DNA of 64,000 bases from Frigoribacterium sp. ACAM 257 (GCF_007954365.1 NZ_VOLO01000002.1:434001-498000); one strand, 5' to 3'; positions 1 to 9,464 are shown, counted from the first letter of the stretch. The notes: generated from the letters alone by a model not told the origin. Made by a program: numbers and translations.

Positions 1-877
1 CGGGGGAGCTCAGGGACGAGGAGAGCGTCATGTTGCCGAGGGCGGCCGAGGCCAGCTTGTAGAGCGTGGTGGGGCTGCCGAGGGTGCCGCCCGAGATGAT
101 CGTCCGCATCATGGACGAGAGGAACACCTGCTGCGAGCTGATCCGGGCGAGGTCGCTGCCGTCGCCGACGCCGTGGCGGGTGCGGAGGAACTGCAGGGCG
201 TCCACCCCCTGCAGCGAGTGCGTGCCGGCCGAGAGGTCGAGCCCCGTGTCCGTGTCGCGGATGCGCTGGGCGACGCACACGTCGACCCCGCCGAGCGCGT
301 TCGACATCTCGATGACGCCGTCGAACGTGATCATGCCCGCGTAGTAAACGCTGAGCCCGGTCATGCTCTCGACCGCGGCGACGGTGCAGCCGATGCCGCC
401 GTCCCCGTAGAGGGTGTTGAACTGCTGGTACGAGGCCGCAGGACGACTCGCCCCGTCGTCCCCCGTGCACGCCGGCCGGTCGATCATGAGGTCCCGCGGG
501 AAGCTCACGGCCGTCAGCTGCGTCTGGTCCTCGGAGAGGTGGACGAGGATGTTCACGTCGTTGCGCACCCCGTCGACGACGCCGGCGGCGACGGCGCTGC
601 CGGGATCGCGCTGGTCGCTGCCGATCAGCAGGATGTTCGCGCCGCCCGGCATCGCCGAGATCTCGTCGGGGACCGCCGTCTCGTTGTCGAGCGCCACCGA
701 CGTGACGGACGACGAGAGCTGCTGCGCGGTGATGGCAGCCAAGGAGGCGCCGCTCACCAGCAGCACCGCCAGCGTGCTCGCCACCACGGTGACCAGGGCG
801 CGGACCGGCCCTCGGCGTCGGAGGCGACCGTGACGGGCGGCGCCTCGGCGGCCGGGCGTGCGTGTCTGCGGGGGCAT
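1..877 (-). CDS. LCP (LytR-CpsA-Psr) family cell-wall glycopolymer ligase, 3' end cut off by the window
   Basis: Membrane-anchored enzyme of the LCP family, which transfers undecaprenyl-linked glycopolymers to peptidoglycan outside the cell. The visible 292 residues begin with an Arg-rich cytoplasmic tail and one transmembrane helix (about 27-50), then the LCP domain: NILLIGSDQR near residue 79, SFPRDL with the conserved Arg, NTLYGDGG, ALGGVDVCV, and LQFLRTRHG with the conserved RxRH pair. The start is the ATG at 877, preceded at a good distance by AGGAG; a nearby ATG at 900 is out of frame. The gene is divergent from infA. The C-terminus lies beyond base 1, so any LytR_C extension cannot be judged. 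The family call is firm; the polymer transferred is unknown, although the polysaccharide island in this window is a possible client. Confidence 0.9.
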   Translation of the reverse strand, partial: MPPQTRTPGRRGAARHGRLRRRGPVRALVTVVASTLAVLLVSGASLAAITAQQLSSSVTSVALDNETAVPDEISAMPGGANILLIGSDQRDPGSAVAAGVVDGVRNDVNILVHLSEDQTQLTAVSFPRDLMIDRPACTGDDGASRPAASYQQFNTLYGDGGIGCTVAAVESMTGLSVYYAGMITFDGVIEMSNALGGVDVCVAQRIRDTDTGLDLSAGTHSLQGVDALQFLRTRHGVGDGSDLARISSQQVFLSSMMRTIISGGTLGSPTTLYKLASAALGNMTLSSSLSSP

Positions 878-935
878 GCGGAGCTCCTGGTCGGCGTCAT
901 CGTCGTCGACTCGGCGTGTCGGGTCGACGGGCGGG

Positions 936-965
936 TTGCTGAAGTGTAGCGGCATCACCTAGGAT
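936..965 (+). promoter_or_regulatory. Predicted promoter of the infA-rpoA-rplQ cluster
   Basis: TTGCTG (936-941) and TAGGAT (960-965) are separated by 18 bp, a sigma-70-type arrangement. Transcription would start near 972, leaving a leader of about 86 nt before infA. Confidence 0.55.
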
Positions 966-1057
966 CGATCTTTGGTGTTCCCAGGCCACATCTGTGTGCC
1001 CGGGGCCGCCGACTGCCCGCACGACCAACACCCCCAACTCTGAGCGACTGTGAGTCC

Positions 1058-1279
1058 ATGGCCAAAAAAGACGGTGTCATCGAAATCGAAGGAGCTGTGA
1101 TCGAAGCTCTGCCCAACGCGATGTTCCGCGTCGAGCTGACCAACGGTCACAAGGTTCTCGCCCACATCTCGGGAAAGATGCGTCAGCACTACATCCGCAT
1201 CCTCCCCGAAGACCGTGTGATCGTCGAGCTGAGCCCCTACGACCTGACCCGCGGCCGGATCGTCTACCGCTACAAGTAG
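1058..1279 (+). CDS. infA: Translation initiation factor IF-1
   Basis: A 73-aa single S1/OB-fold protein that binds the 30S A site during initiation and works with IF-2 and IF-3. The full length matches the family, and the characteristic start [12 protein letters not shown], the central [19 protein letters not shown] and the end GRIVYRYK are all present. It is first in the run infA-rpmJ-rpsM-rpsK-rpoA-rplQ. In many actinobacteria secY-adk-map precede infA; here a divergent LCP gene does, so infA has its own promoter. Confidence 0.98.
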   Translation: MAKKDGVIEIEGAVIEALPNAMFRVELTNGHKVLAHISGKMRQHYIRILPEDRVIVELSPYDLTRGRIVYRYK

Positions 1280-1347
1280 GGCGTGCTGGAAAGGAACGGC
1301 CCCGCGCACCCGCGGGGCACGAAGCCAGCGAGATCAAGGAAACAACG

Positions 1348-1464
1348 ATGAAGGTCAACCCCAGCGTCAAGCCCATCTGCGAGCACTGCAAGGTGATCCG
1401 CCGCAAGGGCAACGTCATGGTCATCTGCAAGAGCAACCCCCGCCACAAGCAGCGTCAGGGCTAG
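1348..1464 (+). CDS. rpmJ: 50S ribosomal protein L36 (zinc-binding form)
   Basis: A 38-aa protein starting [14 protein letters not shown] and ending NPRHKQRQG. Three cysteines (11, 14, 27) and His32 form the zinc ribbon of the C+ type of L36. It binds 23S rRNA in the large subunit. AAGGAAACAACG just upstream supplies a ribosome binding site. It lies 68 nt after infA in the usual order before rpsM. Presence of the C+ form means that, in genomes carrying a second zinc-free L36, this would be the zinc-replete copy; no second copy is visible here. Confidence 0.97.
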   Translation: MKVNPSVKPICEHCKVIRRKGNVMVICKSNPRHKQRQG

Positions 1465-1659
1465 GCAGCGGGAACGCTCCGGCCGCGTGAGCGGCCTGCA
1501 GCAACCGGGGCTCCCGAGCCCCACAGCACCACCCCACGAGCAGCACCAGAACTCGTCGACACGTCGCCCTGCGCGACGCCCGGCGGGGGACACCCCGGGA
1601 CGGAGGCCCGGGCACCGGTGCTGCGACAGACCTCCACCACTCTCTGAGGAGAAGCCACC

Positions 1660-2034
1660 ATGGCACGTCTAGCAGGCGTTGACATCCCGCGCGACAAGCG
1701 CGTCGAAGTCGCACTGACCTACATCTACGGAGTCGGCCGCACCCGCGCGCTCAAGACTCTCGCCGAGACCGAGATCGACGGCAACATCCGCGTCAAGGAC
1801 CTCACGGACGACCAGCTCGTCCTGCTCCGCGACCACATCGAGGGCAACTTCAAGGTAGAGGGCGACCTCCGTCGCGAGGTCGCCGCCGACATCCGCCGCA
1901 AGGTCGAGATCGGCAGCTACGAGGGCATCCGCCACCGCCGCGGCCTGCCTGTGCGCGGCCAGCGCACCAAGACGAACGCGCGTACCCGCAAGGGCCCGAA
2001 GCGCACCGTCGCCGGCAAGAAGAAGGCTCGCTAG
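1660..2034 (+). CDS. rpsM: 30S ribosomal protein S13
   Basis: A 124-aa S13 of the 30S head, contacting 23S rRNA in inter-subunit bridges and the P-site tRNA. The start [21 protein letters not shown], the helix-two-turn-helix segment [11 protein letters not shown], and the basic tail [20 protein letters not shown] followed by KKKAR are diagnostic. GAGGAG precedes the ATG. A 195-nt spacer after rpmJ contains a short hairpin (GGGGCT/AGCCCC) but no gene. Confidence 0.98.
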   Translation: MARLAGVDIPRDKRVEVALTYIYGVGRTRALKTLAETEIDGNIRVKDLTDDQLVLLRDHIEGNFKVEGDLRREVAADIRRKVEIGSYEGIRHRRGLPVRGQRTKTNARTRKGPKRTVAGKKKAR

Positions 2035-2078
2035 GCCCCGGCTCCCGCCGTACGCCTCTAGGTTCGTAGGAGATCAAA

Positions 2079-2477
2079 ATGGCAGCACCGAAGTCGGCCG
2101 CGCGCAAGCCCCGCCGCAAAGAGAAGAAGAACGTCGCCGTGGGCCAGGCCCACATCAAGAGCACGTTCAACAACACCATCGTGTCGATCACCGATCCCTC
2201 GGGTGCCGTGCTGAGCTGGGCTTCGTCCGGCGCCGTCGGCTTCAAGGGCTCGCGCAAGTCGACCCCGTTCGCCGCGCAGCTCGCGGCCGAGTCGGCTGCG
2301 CGTCAGGCGCAGGAGCACGGCGTCAAGAAGGTCGACGTCTTCGTCAAGGGCCCGGGATCGGGTCGCGAGACCGCGATCCGCTCCCTCCAGGCCGCTGGCC
2401 TCGAGGTCGGCTCGATCAACGACGTCACCCCGCAGGCGCACAACGGCTGCCGCCCGCCGAAGCGTCGTCGCGTCTAA
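2079..2477 (+). CDS. rpsK: 30S ribosomal protein S11
   Basis: A 132-aa S11 of the 30S platform near the mRNA exit. Conserved segments [46 protein letters not shown] and the end [11 protein letters not shown] are intact. AGGAG (2069-2073) precedes the ATG. It follows rpsM by 44 nt and is surely co-transcribed with it. Confidence 0.98.
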   Translation: MAAPKSAARKPRRKEKKNVAVGQAHIKSTFNNTIVSITDPSGAVLSWASSGAVGFKGSRKSTPFAAQLAAESAARQAQEHGVKKVDVFVKGPGSGRETAIRSLQAAGLEVGSINDVTPQAHNGCRPPKRRRV

Positions 2478-2496
2478 CTGAGTTGCCGCCCGTCGT

Positions 2497-2527
2497 GCCT
2501 CCTCCGCCTCTCGCAGGCCGAGGAGGC
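2497..2527. other. Hairpin in the rpsK-rpoA spacer
   Basis: GCCTCCTC (2497-2504) pairs with GAGGAGGC (2520-2527). The 188-nt spacer between rpsK and rpoA is long for this operon and holds no gene. The hairpin could attenuate or mark an RNA-processing site; it also contains a variant of the CAGGAGGCGC motif that recurs in the window. Confidence 0.4.
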
Positions 2528-2665
2528 GCGGCGGGCTCGACCGCGTCACCACCGCCTCCTGCGTCCGTCGCACGGGGCACCCACAACTCAAGAGACCGAC
2601 GGGCCAGCCACCCTGTCGTACCGCCGAGAGTCATATAGCGGACTCTCCGCCGAAAGGAACCCACA

Positions 2666-3658
2666 GTGCTCATTGCACAGCGCCCCACCCTCACCGAGGA
2701 GAACATCTCGGAGTTCCGCTCGCGTTTCGCGATCGAGCCCCTCGAGCCCGGCTTCGGCTACACCCTCGGCAACTCGCTGCGTCGCACGCTCCTGTCGTCG
2801 ATCCCCGGCGCGGCCGTCACCAGCATCCGCATCGACGGCGTGCTGCACGAGTTCACGACCGTCCCTGGCGTGAAGGAGGACGTGACCGAGGTCATCCTCA
2901 ACATCAAGCAGCTCGTCGTCTCGAGCGAGCACGACGAGCCCATCACGGCGTACCTGCGCAAGCAGGGCGCCGGCCAGGTCACGGCCGCCGACATCTCGGC
3001 TCCGGCCGGGGTCGAGATCCACAACCCCGAGCTCGTCATCGCCACGCTCAACGACAAGGCGAAGTTCGAGCTCGAGCTGACGATCGAGCGTGGCCGCGGC
3101 TACGTCTCGGCCGTGCAGAACCGCGCCGAGTTCAGCGAGGCCGGTCAGATCCCGATCGACTCGATCTACTCGCCCGTCCTCAAGGTCACCTACCGCGTCG
3201 AGGCGACTCGTGCCGGTGAGCGCACCGACTTCGACCGCCTGGTCGTCGACGTCGAGACGAAGCCGGCGATCACGCCGCGCGACGCCATCGCGTCGGCCGG
3301 TCGCACCCTGACCGAGCTGTTCGGCCTGGCGCGCGAGCTCAACACCGCCGCCGAGGGCATCGAGATCGGCCCCGCGCCGGTCGACGCCGTCCTCTCCAGC
3401 GAGCTGCAGACGCCGATCGAGGACCTGGACCTGTCGGTCCGCAGCTACAACTGCCTGAAGCGCGAGGGCATCAACACGGTGTCCGAGCTCGTCGCCCTCT
3501 CGGAGACGCAGCTGATGAACATCCGCAACTTCGGTCAGAAGTCGGTCGACGAGGTGAAGGACAAGCTCGTCGAGCTGGGCCTCTCGCTCAAGGACACGGT
3601 CCCCGGGTTCGACGGAGCCCACTTCTACAGCGGCTACGACGAGGAAGAGACCAACTAG
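2666..3658 (+). CDS. rpoA: DNA-directed RNA polymerase subunit alpha
   Basis: A 330-aa alpha subunit with the N-terminal dimerisation domain (about 1-235) and the C-terminal UP-element/activator-binding domain (about 255-315, with [22 protein letters not shown]). Family signatures [22 protein letters not shown] and [14 protein letters not shown] are intact. The start is GTG (GTG CTC ATT GCA) behind AAAGGA. An acidic end YDEEETN is typical of actinobacterial alpha. It is followed by rplQ after 50 nt. Confidence 0.98.
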   Translation: MLIAQRPTLTEENISEFRSRFAIEPLEPGFGYTLGNSLRRTLLSSIPGAAVTSIRIDGVLHEFTTVPGVKEDVTEVILNIKQLVVSSEHDEPITAYLRKQGAGQVTAADISAPAGVEIHNPELVIATLNDKAKFELELTIERGRGYVSAVQNRAEFSEAGQIPIDSIYSPVLKVTYRVEATRAGERTDFDRLVVDVETKPAITPRDAIASAGRTLTELFGLARELNTAAEGIEIGPAPVDAVLSSELQTPIEDLDLSVRSYNCLKREGINTVSELVALSETQLMNIRNFGQKSVDEVKDKLVELGLSLKDTVPGFDGAHFYSGYDEEETN

Positions 3659-3708
3659 GTCTCGTCCGCCCGACGCCCTCCATCTTCGACAGCTAGGAAC
3701 CAACCACC

Positions 3709-4266
3709 ATGCCCAAGCCCACCAAGGGTCCCCGCCTCGGAGGCGGACCGGCTCACGAGCGCCTGATGCTCGCGAACCTCGCCGCCTCGCTCTTCGAGCA
3801 CAAGAGCATCAAGACGACCGAGACGAAGGCCAAGCGCCTCCGTCCCGTCGCCGAGCGTCTCGTCACCTTCGCGAAGCGGGGCGACCTCGCGTCGCGTCGT
3901 CGTGCCATGCAGACGCTGCGCAACAACAAGGACGCCGCGCACATCCTCTTCACCGAGATCGCGCCGCTCGTCGAGAACCGTGAGGGCGGCTACACCCGCA
4001 TCACGAAGCTCGGCTTCCGCAAGGGCGACAACGCCTCGATGGTGTCGATCGAGCTCGTGCTCGAGCCCGTCACCCCCAAGGTGAAGTCGTCGTCGAGCTC
4101 GAAGGCCACGCCGGCCGCCGAGCCCGCCGCGGCCCCCGTCGACGAGACCGAGACGGTCGAGCAGAGCGAGCCCGTCGAGGCCGAGGCCGAGACGGCTGCC
4201 GCCGACGAGGTCGAGACCGACGCCGCCGCGAAGTCGGACGACGCCGCGAAGTCGGACGACAAGTAG
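3709..4266 (+). CDS. rplQ: 50S ribosomal protein L17 with long acidic C-terminal extension
   Basis: The first about 120 residues are a normal L17 ([25 protein letters not shown], the [19 protein letters not shown] segment, [16 protein letters not shown]), which lies near the exit of the peptide tunnel. The remaining about 65 residues are Ala/Glu/Asp/Lys low complexity ending in a duplicated AAKSDD, so the protein is 185 aa rather than the usual about 120. Such tails occur in actinobacterial L17 and are probably disordered. Last gene of the cluster, closed by a strong terminator. Confidence 0.96.
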   Translation: MPKPTKGPRLGGGPAHERLMLANLAASLFEHKSIKTTETKAKRLRPVAERLVTFAKRGDLASRRRAMQTLRNNKDAAHILFTEIAPLVENREGGYTRITKLGFRKGDNASMVSIELVLEPVTPKVKSSSSSKATPAAEPAAAPVDETETVEQSEPVEAEAETAAADEVETDAAAKSDDAAKSDDK

Positions 4267-4284
4267 CACGAGGCACCACCGGCA

Positions 4285-4316
4285 GAGGGCCCGTCACCGC
4301 GAGGTGACGGGCCCTC
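4285..4316 (+). terminator. Intrinsic terminator after rplQ
   Basis: A perfect 14-bp stem, GAGGGCCCGTCACC with its complement, around a GCGA loop, 18 nt after the rplQ stop. No U-tract follows, as usual at this GC content. Confidence 0.85.
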
Positions 4317-4504
4317 CGTCGTTCCCCGGGACGCCGAGGGACGCTCTGCGGATGCGCGACGCGCGTCGCGTGGGCGGTTGTGCGGACAGGGCGCGTCCCC
4401 CGAACAGGTGTCGTTCATCTGGTCGAAACCTGCGGGCCTCCGAGCACCCGTAGCGTGATCTCGACCCGCCGGATCAGCGGGCCCGAACCGTCACGAAGGA
4501 CGTC

Positions 4505-7258
4505 ATGCACCCCCGACCTCGTACCGTCAGCACGGTCGCTCTCGCGACCGGTCTCGGCGTCGCCCTCGGCCTCGCGCCGCTGGTGCCCGCGACAGCTGCC
4601 CCCTCCTCGCCCTCCCTCGGCACCGACGCCGTGGACGGCTCGAGCCTCGTCATCGACGAGGCCTACCTCAAGGGCGGCAGCGCGAACGCCCCCTTCACGA
4701 ACAAGTTCGTCGAGCTGTACAACCCGACCGACGGTGCCGTCTCGCTCGCGGGCTGGTCGCTGCAGTACCGGGCGGCGACGTCCTCGGCCGTGTCCGGCGT
4801 CGGCGTCCTCGCGGGAACCGTGCCCGCGGGCGGCAGCTTCCTCGTGCAGCTCGGCAGCAACGGCACGGCCGGGGCGGCGCTGCCCGAGGCCGACGCCGTG
4901 CTCGGGCTGAACCCCAGCGGCACGACGGGCACCCTGGTGCTCGCCGACCAGGCCACGGCCGTGACGCTCCCCGTGGGCGCCTCGTCGGTCGGCGTGGACG
5001 GCGTCGTCGACCTGCTGGGCTACGGCACCTCCAACACGTACGAGACCGCCGTCGCCGGCACGTCCGGCGCGAACTCCGTGCCGAACTCGCTGGTGCGCAC
5101 CGACCACGTCGACACCGACGTCAACGCGGCGGACTTCTCGGTCAGCGACGTCGTGACCCCCGTGAACAGCGCAGGAGGCGCCCCCGCCGACCCCGAGGAG
5201 CCCACCGACCCCGAGCCCACCGACCCGGCCTCGCCGGCGGTGGAGGCGACCATCGCCGAGATCCAGGGCACGGGCGACGCCAGTCCCCTCGCCGGGCGGT
5301 CCGTCCGCACCCGCGGCGTCGTCACCGCCGCCTACCCGACCGGCGGCCTCGCCGGCTACGTGATCCAGACGCCGGGCACCGGTGGTGCGCTGGACCTCGC
5401 GACGCACGCCGCGTCGGACGCCGTCTTCGTCTTCAGCGCGGCCACCGCCTCCTCGGTCTCGATCGGTGACCACGTCGAGCTGACCGGCGAGGTCACCGAG
5501 TACTACGGCCTCACGGAGCTGACGGTCGCCGACGCCTCCGGCCTGGTGCAGCTCGACGCCGGGACCGTCGAGGTCCCCGAGGCGGCCGCCGTCGCGTGGC
5601 CCACGACGGACGCCGAGCGCGAGTCGCTCGAGAGCATGCTCATCGCGCCCCAGGGCGACTTCACCGTCTCGGACGTCTACACGACGAACCAGTACGGCGA
5701 GGTCGCTCTGGCGTCCGGCACGGGCCCGCTGCTGCAGCCGACCGAGGTGGGCCGCCCCGGCAGCGCGGAGGCGGCCGCGGCCGCGGCGGACAACGCCGCC
5801 CGTGCCGTGACGCTCGACGACGGCTCGAGCGTCAACTTCTTCACCGCGGCGAACCAGTCGATCCCGCTGCCCTGGCTCTCGCCCGAGACGCCCGTCACGG
5901 TCGGGGCCCCCGTGGACTTCTCCCAGCCCGTCGTCGTCGACTTCCGCAACGGCAGCTGGAAGCTGCAGCCGACCCTGCGCGTGACCGGCGACACCCCCGC
6001 GGCCGAGCTGCCCGCCTCGTTCGGCGTCGTCCGCGAGGCGACCCCGCTCGACGTCGGGGGCGACGTGTCGATCGCCAGCTTCAACGTGCTGAACTACTTC
6101 CCGACCACGGGCGACCAGCTCTCCGGCTGCACGTACTACCGCGACCGTGCGGGCGTGCCGCTCACCGTGAACAGCGGGTGCGACGCACGCGGCGCCGCCA
6201 CGCAGGAGAGCTTCGAGCGTCAGCAGTCGAAGATCGTCTCGGCGATCAACGGCCTCGACGCCGACGTGGTCTCGCTCGAGGAGATCGAGAACTCGGCGCG
6301 CTTCGGGCAGGACCGCGACGCGGCCGTGTCGACACTGGTCGAGGCCCTGAACGCCGACCTGGGCACCGACGCGTGGAGCTACGTGCCGTCGCCTGCGACG
6401 GTGCCCACGAACGAGGACGTCATCCGCCTGGCCTTCATCTACAAGGCCGGCACCGTCGAGACGGTCGGAGGGTCGACCATCCTCACCGATGCCCCCGCCT
6501 TCAGCAACGCCCGCCAGCCGCTCGCCCAGGCGTTCCGCCCGGTCGCCGCGGCCGCGTCCGACGACGCGACGTTCGTCGCGATCGCGAACCACTTCAAGTC
6601 GAAGGGGAGCGGGTCGGGAGCCGACGCGGACCTGGGCGACGGACAGGGCGCCTCCAACGCCTCGCGCGTCAACCAGGCGGAGGCGCTGGTCGCCTTCTCC
6701 GAGCGCGTGCAGCAGGCCGCCGGCACCGACCTCGCGTTCCTGCTCGGCGACTTCAACGCGTACTCGCAGGAGGACCCCATCGAGGTGCTGCGCGACGCGG
6801 GATACGCCGACCTCGGCTCGACCGAGACCGACGAGTACAGCTATGTCTTCGGCGGCCTCAGCGGCTCGCTCGACCACGTGCTGGCGTCGCCCGCCGCCGC
6901 CGAGGCCGTCACCGCGGTGGACATCTGGAACATCAACTCGGGGGAGTCGGTCGGCCTCGAGTACAGCCGCTACAACTACAACGCGGTGCAGCTGTTCGAG
7001 GAGGGGCCGTTCCGGGCGAGCGACCACGACCCCGTCCACGTGGGCCTCTCCCTCGTGGCCGAGGAGGACCCGACCGACCCGACCGACCCGACGGACCCGA
7101 CGGACCCGACGGACCCGGGGACGGGGCCGACGGACCCGATCGATCCCGGGCACGGCGGCGGCGCGCACCCGCTGCCCCCGGTCGTGCAGGTCATCGTCGC
7201 CGTCGTGACCGCGGTGGTCTCGTGGCTGACGAAGATCTTCGGGTGGCGCTGGCGCTGA
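4505..7258 (+). CDS. Large secreted endonuclease/exonuclease/phosphatase-family nuclease (ExeM/NucH-like)
   Basis: A 917-aa predicted extracellular DNase. Signal peptide at 1-32 ending ATAA; lamin-tail-like domain about 45-200 (NKFVELYNPTDGAVSLAGWSLQ); OB-fold-like region about 245-480; EEP catalytic domain about 519-850 with SFNVLNYF, the metal-binding Glu in SLEEIEN (about 591), NHFKSKGSG (about 695), LLGDFNAY (about 747) and SDHDPV (about 838). The tail is a DPT repeat linker (five DPT units), then a hydrophobic helix and WRWR, a membrane anchor without LPXTG. AAGGA precedes the ATG. A TAGCGT box at 4451-4456 may be its -10. It has its own terminator and sits between rplQ and truA, usually neighbours, so it looks inserted. 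Role probably phosphate/nucleotide scavenging or extracellular DNA turnover (inference). Confidence 0.88.
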   Translation: MHPRPRTVSTVALATGLGVALGLAPLVPATAAPSSPSLGTDAVDGSSLVIDEAYLKGGSANAPFTNKFVELYNPTDGAVSLAGWSLQYRAATSSAVSGVGVLAGTVPAGGSFLVQLGSNGTAGAALPEADAVLGLNPSGTTGTLVLADQATAVTLPVGASSVGVDGVVDLLGYGTSNTYETAVAGTSGANSVPNSLVRTDHVDTDVNAADFSVSDVVTPVNSAGGAPADPEEPTDPEPTDPASPAVEATIAEIQGTGDASPLAGRSVRTRGVVTAAYPTGGLAGYVIQTPGTGGALDLATHAASDAVFVFSAATASSVSIGDHVELTGEVTEYYGLTELTVADASGLVQLDAGTVEVPEAAAVAWPTTDAERESLESMLIAPQGDFTVSDVYTTNQYGEVALASGTGPLLQPTEVGRPGSAEAAAAAADNAARAVTLDDGSSVNFFTAANQSIPLPWLSPETPVTVGAPVDFSQPVVVDFRNGSWKLQPTLRVTGDTPAAELPASFGVVREATPLDVGGDVSIASFNVLNYFPTTGDQLSGCTYYRDRAGVPLTVNSGCDARGAATQESFERQQSKIVSAINGLDADVVSLEEIENSARFGQDRDAAVSTLVEALNADLGTDAWSYVPSPATVPTNEDVIRLAFIYKAGTVETVGGSTILTDAPAFSNARQPLAQAFRPVAAAASDDATFVAIANHFKSKGSGSGADADLGDGQGASNASRVNQAEALVAFSERVQQAAGTDLAFLLGDFNAYSQEDPIEVLRDAGYADLGSTETDEYSYVFGGLSGSLDHVLASPAAAEAVTAVDIWNINSGESVGLEYSRYNYNAVQLFEEGPFRASDHDPVHVGLSLVAEEDPTDPTDPTDPTDPTDPGTGPTDPIDPGHGGGAHPLPPVVQVIVAVVTAVVSWLTKIFGWRWR

Positions 7259-7293
7259 GTCGGTGAGGTCGGCCCGCAGAGCGGGCACCGATC

Positions 7294-7327
7294 GAGGGGC
7301 GGACGGGCACGAGCCCGTCCGCCCCTC
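7294..7327 (+). terminator. Terminator after the secreted nuclease
   Basis: A perfect 15-bp inverted repeat (7294-7308 with 7313-7327) around ACGA, directly before the truA promoter. Confidence 0.88.
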
Positions 7328-7336
7328 TCGTCGCCG

Positions 7337-7342
7337 TAGCAT
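7337..7342 (+). promoter_or_regulatory. -10 box for leaderless truA transcript
   Basis: TAGCAT followed by seven bases and then GTG at 7350. The spacing places the transcription start at or one base before the start codon. Confidence 0.6.
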
Positions 7343-7349
7343 GGACGGC

Positions 7350-8297
7350 GTGACGAGCGACGCCCCTCCTGCTGCCCCCGGCCTCGCCCTCGACGACCCG
7401 GCCTTCGTGCAGGCGGGCCTGACGCGAGTCCGGCTCACCGTGGCCTACGACGGCACCGCGTTCTCGGGCTGGAGCGAGCAGCCCGGCAGGCGCACGGTGC
7501 AGGGCGAGATGGAGACGGCGCTCCGCACGCTCTTCGGCCGTCACGAGCACGTCCCGACCGTCACGGTTGCCGGCCGCACCGACGCGGGCGTGCACGCGCG
7601 CGGTCAGGTGGTGCACCTCGACCTGACGGACGAGCAGATCGCCCAGCTCCGGCGGCCGCACCGCGGCATGGTCGACAGGTCGCCGCTCGACGCCCCGACC
7701 GTGCTCGCCCGGCGGCTGAACGGGCTGGCCGGCTCCTCGGACGAGATCGTCGTCTCGGGGGCGAGACTCGCGCCTCCCGGGTTCCACGCGCGCTTCGGCG
7801 CGCTCTGGCGGCGCTACGAGTACCGCATCGCCGACCGCGGTGCGGAGCGCGACCCGACGAGGCGCAGCCACACGCTCTGGTACGACCACCTGCTCGACCT
7901 CGACCTGATGAGCGCGACGGCCGCGGGCCTCGTGGGCCTGCACGACTGGGCCGCGTACTGCCGGCACCGCGACTACGCGACCACCATCCGCGAGCTCCAG
8001 CACTTCACGTGGAGGCGCGACGCCGACGGCGTGCTCGTCGCGACCGTGCAGGCCGACGCCTTCTGCCACAACCTGGTGCGCAACCTCGTCGGGGCCTGCG
8101 TCGCGGTGGGGGAGGGCGCGATGCCCCCGCACCGGGCCGTCGGCGTGCGCCGCGAGGCCGCGCGCAACGGCGAGTTCCGCGTGGTGCCCGCGACGGGCCT
8201 GACCATGGTCGAGGTGGGCTACCCGCCCGACGACGAGGTCGCGGCACGCGTCGTGCTCACGCAGGTGAAGAGGTCGGCCGCTAGCCTCGACGGATGA
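7350..8297 (+). CDS. truA: tRNA pseudouridine(38-40) synthase TruA
   Basis: Isomerises uridines 38-40 in the tRNA anticodon arm. Conserved RLTVAYDGTAFSGW at the N-terminus and GRTDAGVHARGQV, which carries the catalytic Asp, are present, with the second half including FHARFGALWRRYEYRI and FCHNLVRNLVGA. GTG 7350 is chosen because an ATG at 7341 lies inside the predicted -10 box; with it the protein is 315 aa. The stop overlaps the ATG of the next gene (ATGA). TruA normally follows rplQ; here the nuclease gene intervenes. Confidence 0.95.
   Translation: MTSDAPPAAPGLALDDPAFVQAGLTRVRLTVAYDGTAFSGWSEQPGRRTVQGEMETALRTLFGRHEHVPTVTVAGRTDAGVHARGQVVHLDLTDEQIAQLRRPHRGMVDRSPLDAPTVLARRLNGLAGSSDEIVVSGARLAPPGFHARFGALWRRYEYRIADRGAERDPTRRSHTLWYDHLLDLDLMSATAAGLVGLHDWAAYCRHRDYATTIRELQHFTWRRDADGVLVATVQADAFCHNLVRNLVGACVAVGEGAMPPHRAVGVRREAARNGEFRVVPATGLTMVEVGYPPDDEVAARVVLTQVKRSAASLDG
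8282..8287 (+). promoter_or_regulatory. -10 box for leaderless GNAT transcript inside truA
   Basis: TAGCCT, six bases, then ATG 8294. It lies within the last codons of truA, so the GNAT gene can be both translationally coupled to truA and separately transcribed. Confidence 0.5.
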
Positions 8298-8776
8298 CCG
8301 CTCCCCGCCCCGCCGTCCCGTCCGACGTCCCTGAGCTGCTGCGCCTGATCGTCGAGCTCGCGGTCTACGAGAAGGAGCCGGACGCCGTCAAGACGACCGA
8401 GGGCGACCTCGAGCGCGCGCTCTTCGGCGAGGCGCCGGCCGTCTTCGCCTTCGTGGTCGACGGCGACGAGCCGGGCGAGCTGGCGGGCCTCGCGATCTGG
8501 TTCCTCACCTTCTCGACCTGGGAGGGCGTCCACGGCATCCACCTCGAAGACCTGTACGTCGTGCCGCGGCACCGGGGCGCCGGCCACGGCCGGGCCCTGC
8601 TGGCGAGGCTGGCGCAGGAGGCGGTGGACAGGCGGCTGGCCAGGGTCGAGTGGGCGGTCCTCGACTGGAACGAGCCCTCGATCGGGTTCTACCGGTCGCT
8701 CGGCGCCTCGTCGATGGACGACTGGACCACCTTCCGGCTCGACGGCGGTGCGCTCGCGGCGCTCGGCACCTCCTGA
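8294..8776 (+). CDS. GNAT-family N-acetyltransferase
   Basis: A 160-aa acetyl-CoA-dependent acetyltransferase of the spermidine/diamine-acetyltransferase-like group. The core is visible as [22 protein letters not shown] (about 75-97; acetyl-CoA pyrophosphate loop RGAGHG), then [21 protein letters not shown] with the usual Asn and Tyr. The N-terminal P[21 protein letters not shown] matches this group. The substrate cannot be read from sequence. The start ATG overlaps the truA stop. Confidence 0.85.
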   Translation: MTAPRPAVPSDVPELLRLIVELAVYEKEPDAVKTTEGDLERALFGEAPAVFAFVVDGDEPGELAGLAIWFLTFSTWEGVHGIHLEDLYVVPRHRGAGHGRALLARLAQEAVDRRLARVEWAVLDWNEPSIGFYRSLGASSMDDWTTFRLDGGALAALGTS

Positions 8777-8817
8777 CCAGGCTCGGCCGGCCGGCGAGGT
8801 CGTCCGGCCGTGGCCGT

Positions 8818-8846
8818 TTGACGCCCTTGGGCGTGTCCGGTATCGT
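8818..8846 (+). promoter_or_regulatory. Strong promoter of rplM-rpsI
   Basis: TTGACG (8818-8823), 17-bp spacer, TATCGT (8841-8846), the closest match to a -35/-10 consensus in this part of the window. It leaves a leader of about 130 nt before rplM that includes an inverted repeat TCGCGAC/GTCGCGA, possibly a site of autogenous control. Confidence 0.75.
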
Positions 8847-8985
8847 CGACCCTTGGTGTCTGCGCAACTGCGCGCGGCACCCGAAGTTGAGCCCTCCACC
8901 TGACTCGTTCTCGCGACATCGTCGCGACAACGGCAACGGAGCGGGATTCACGGACACCTCACCTCGACCAGGAAGCAGCACTACT

Positions 8986-9432
8986 GTGACGCGCACTTTC
9001 TCCCCCAAGCCGGCTGACGTCCAGCCGCAGTGGCTGATCATCGACGCGAACGACGTCGTCCTCGGCCGTCTGGCCTCGCACGTGGCAGCCCTGCTGCGCG
9101 GCAAGCACAAGGCGACCTTCGCCCCCCACATGGACATGGGCGACTTCGTCATCGTCATCAACGCCGACAAGGTGGCCCTCACCGGCTCCAAGCTGGCCGA
9201 GAAGCTGTACTACCGCCACTCGGGCTACCCGGGCGGCCTGACGGCGACGACCTACTCCGAGATGGTCGAGAAGCACCCGACGCGTGCCGTCGAGAAGGCC
9301 ATCCGCGGCATGCTGCCGAAGAACTCGCTGGGCCGTGCCCAGATCAAGAAGCTGAAGGTGTACGCGGGTGCCGAGCACCCCCACGCTGCTCAGCAGCCCA
9401 CGGTTTACACCCTCGACCAGGTCGCCCAGTAG
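8986..9432 (+). CDS. rplM: 50S ribosomal protein L13
   Basis: 148-aa L13, one of the early assembly proteins binding 23S rRNA. Family segments [38 protein letters not shown] and [25 protein letters not shown] are intact. The start is GTG 8986 ([16 protein letters not shown]); longer upstream reading-through frames are not supported because they precede the promoter. Forms an operon with rpsI, as in nearly all bacteria. Confidence 0.97.
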   Translation: MTRTFSPKPADVQPQWLIIDANDVVLGRLASHVAALLRGKHKATFAPHMDMGDFVIVINADKVALTGSKLAEKLYYRHSGYPGGLTATTYSEMVEKHPTRAVEKAIRGMLPKNSLGRAQIKKLKVYAGAEHPHAAQQPTVYTLDQVAQ

Positions 9433-9464
9433 CGTCCGCCTTCAGACTTAAGGATTTCCACACA

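Noticed and set aside
7259-7349. truA starting far upstream of 7341
   Set aside because: The upstream part crosses the nuclease terminator and the -10 box and has no TruA similarity.
4415-7438. Uninterrupted minus-strand frame of about 1000 codons opposite the secreted nuclease
   Set aside because: Arg/Gly/Val low-complexity product with no domain pattern; it mirrors the plus-strand codon bias expected at this GC content, and the plus-strand gene has a signal peptide and catalytic motifs.
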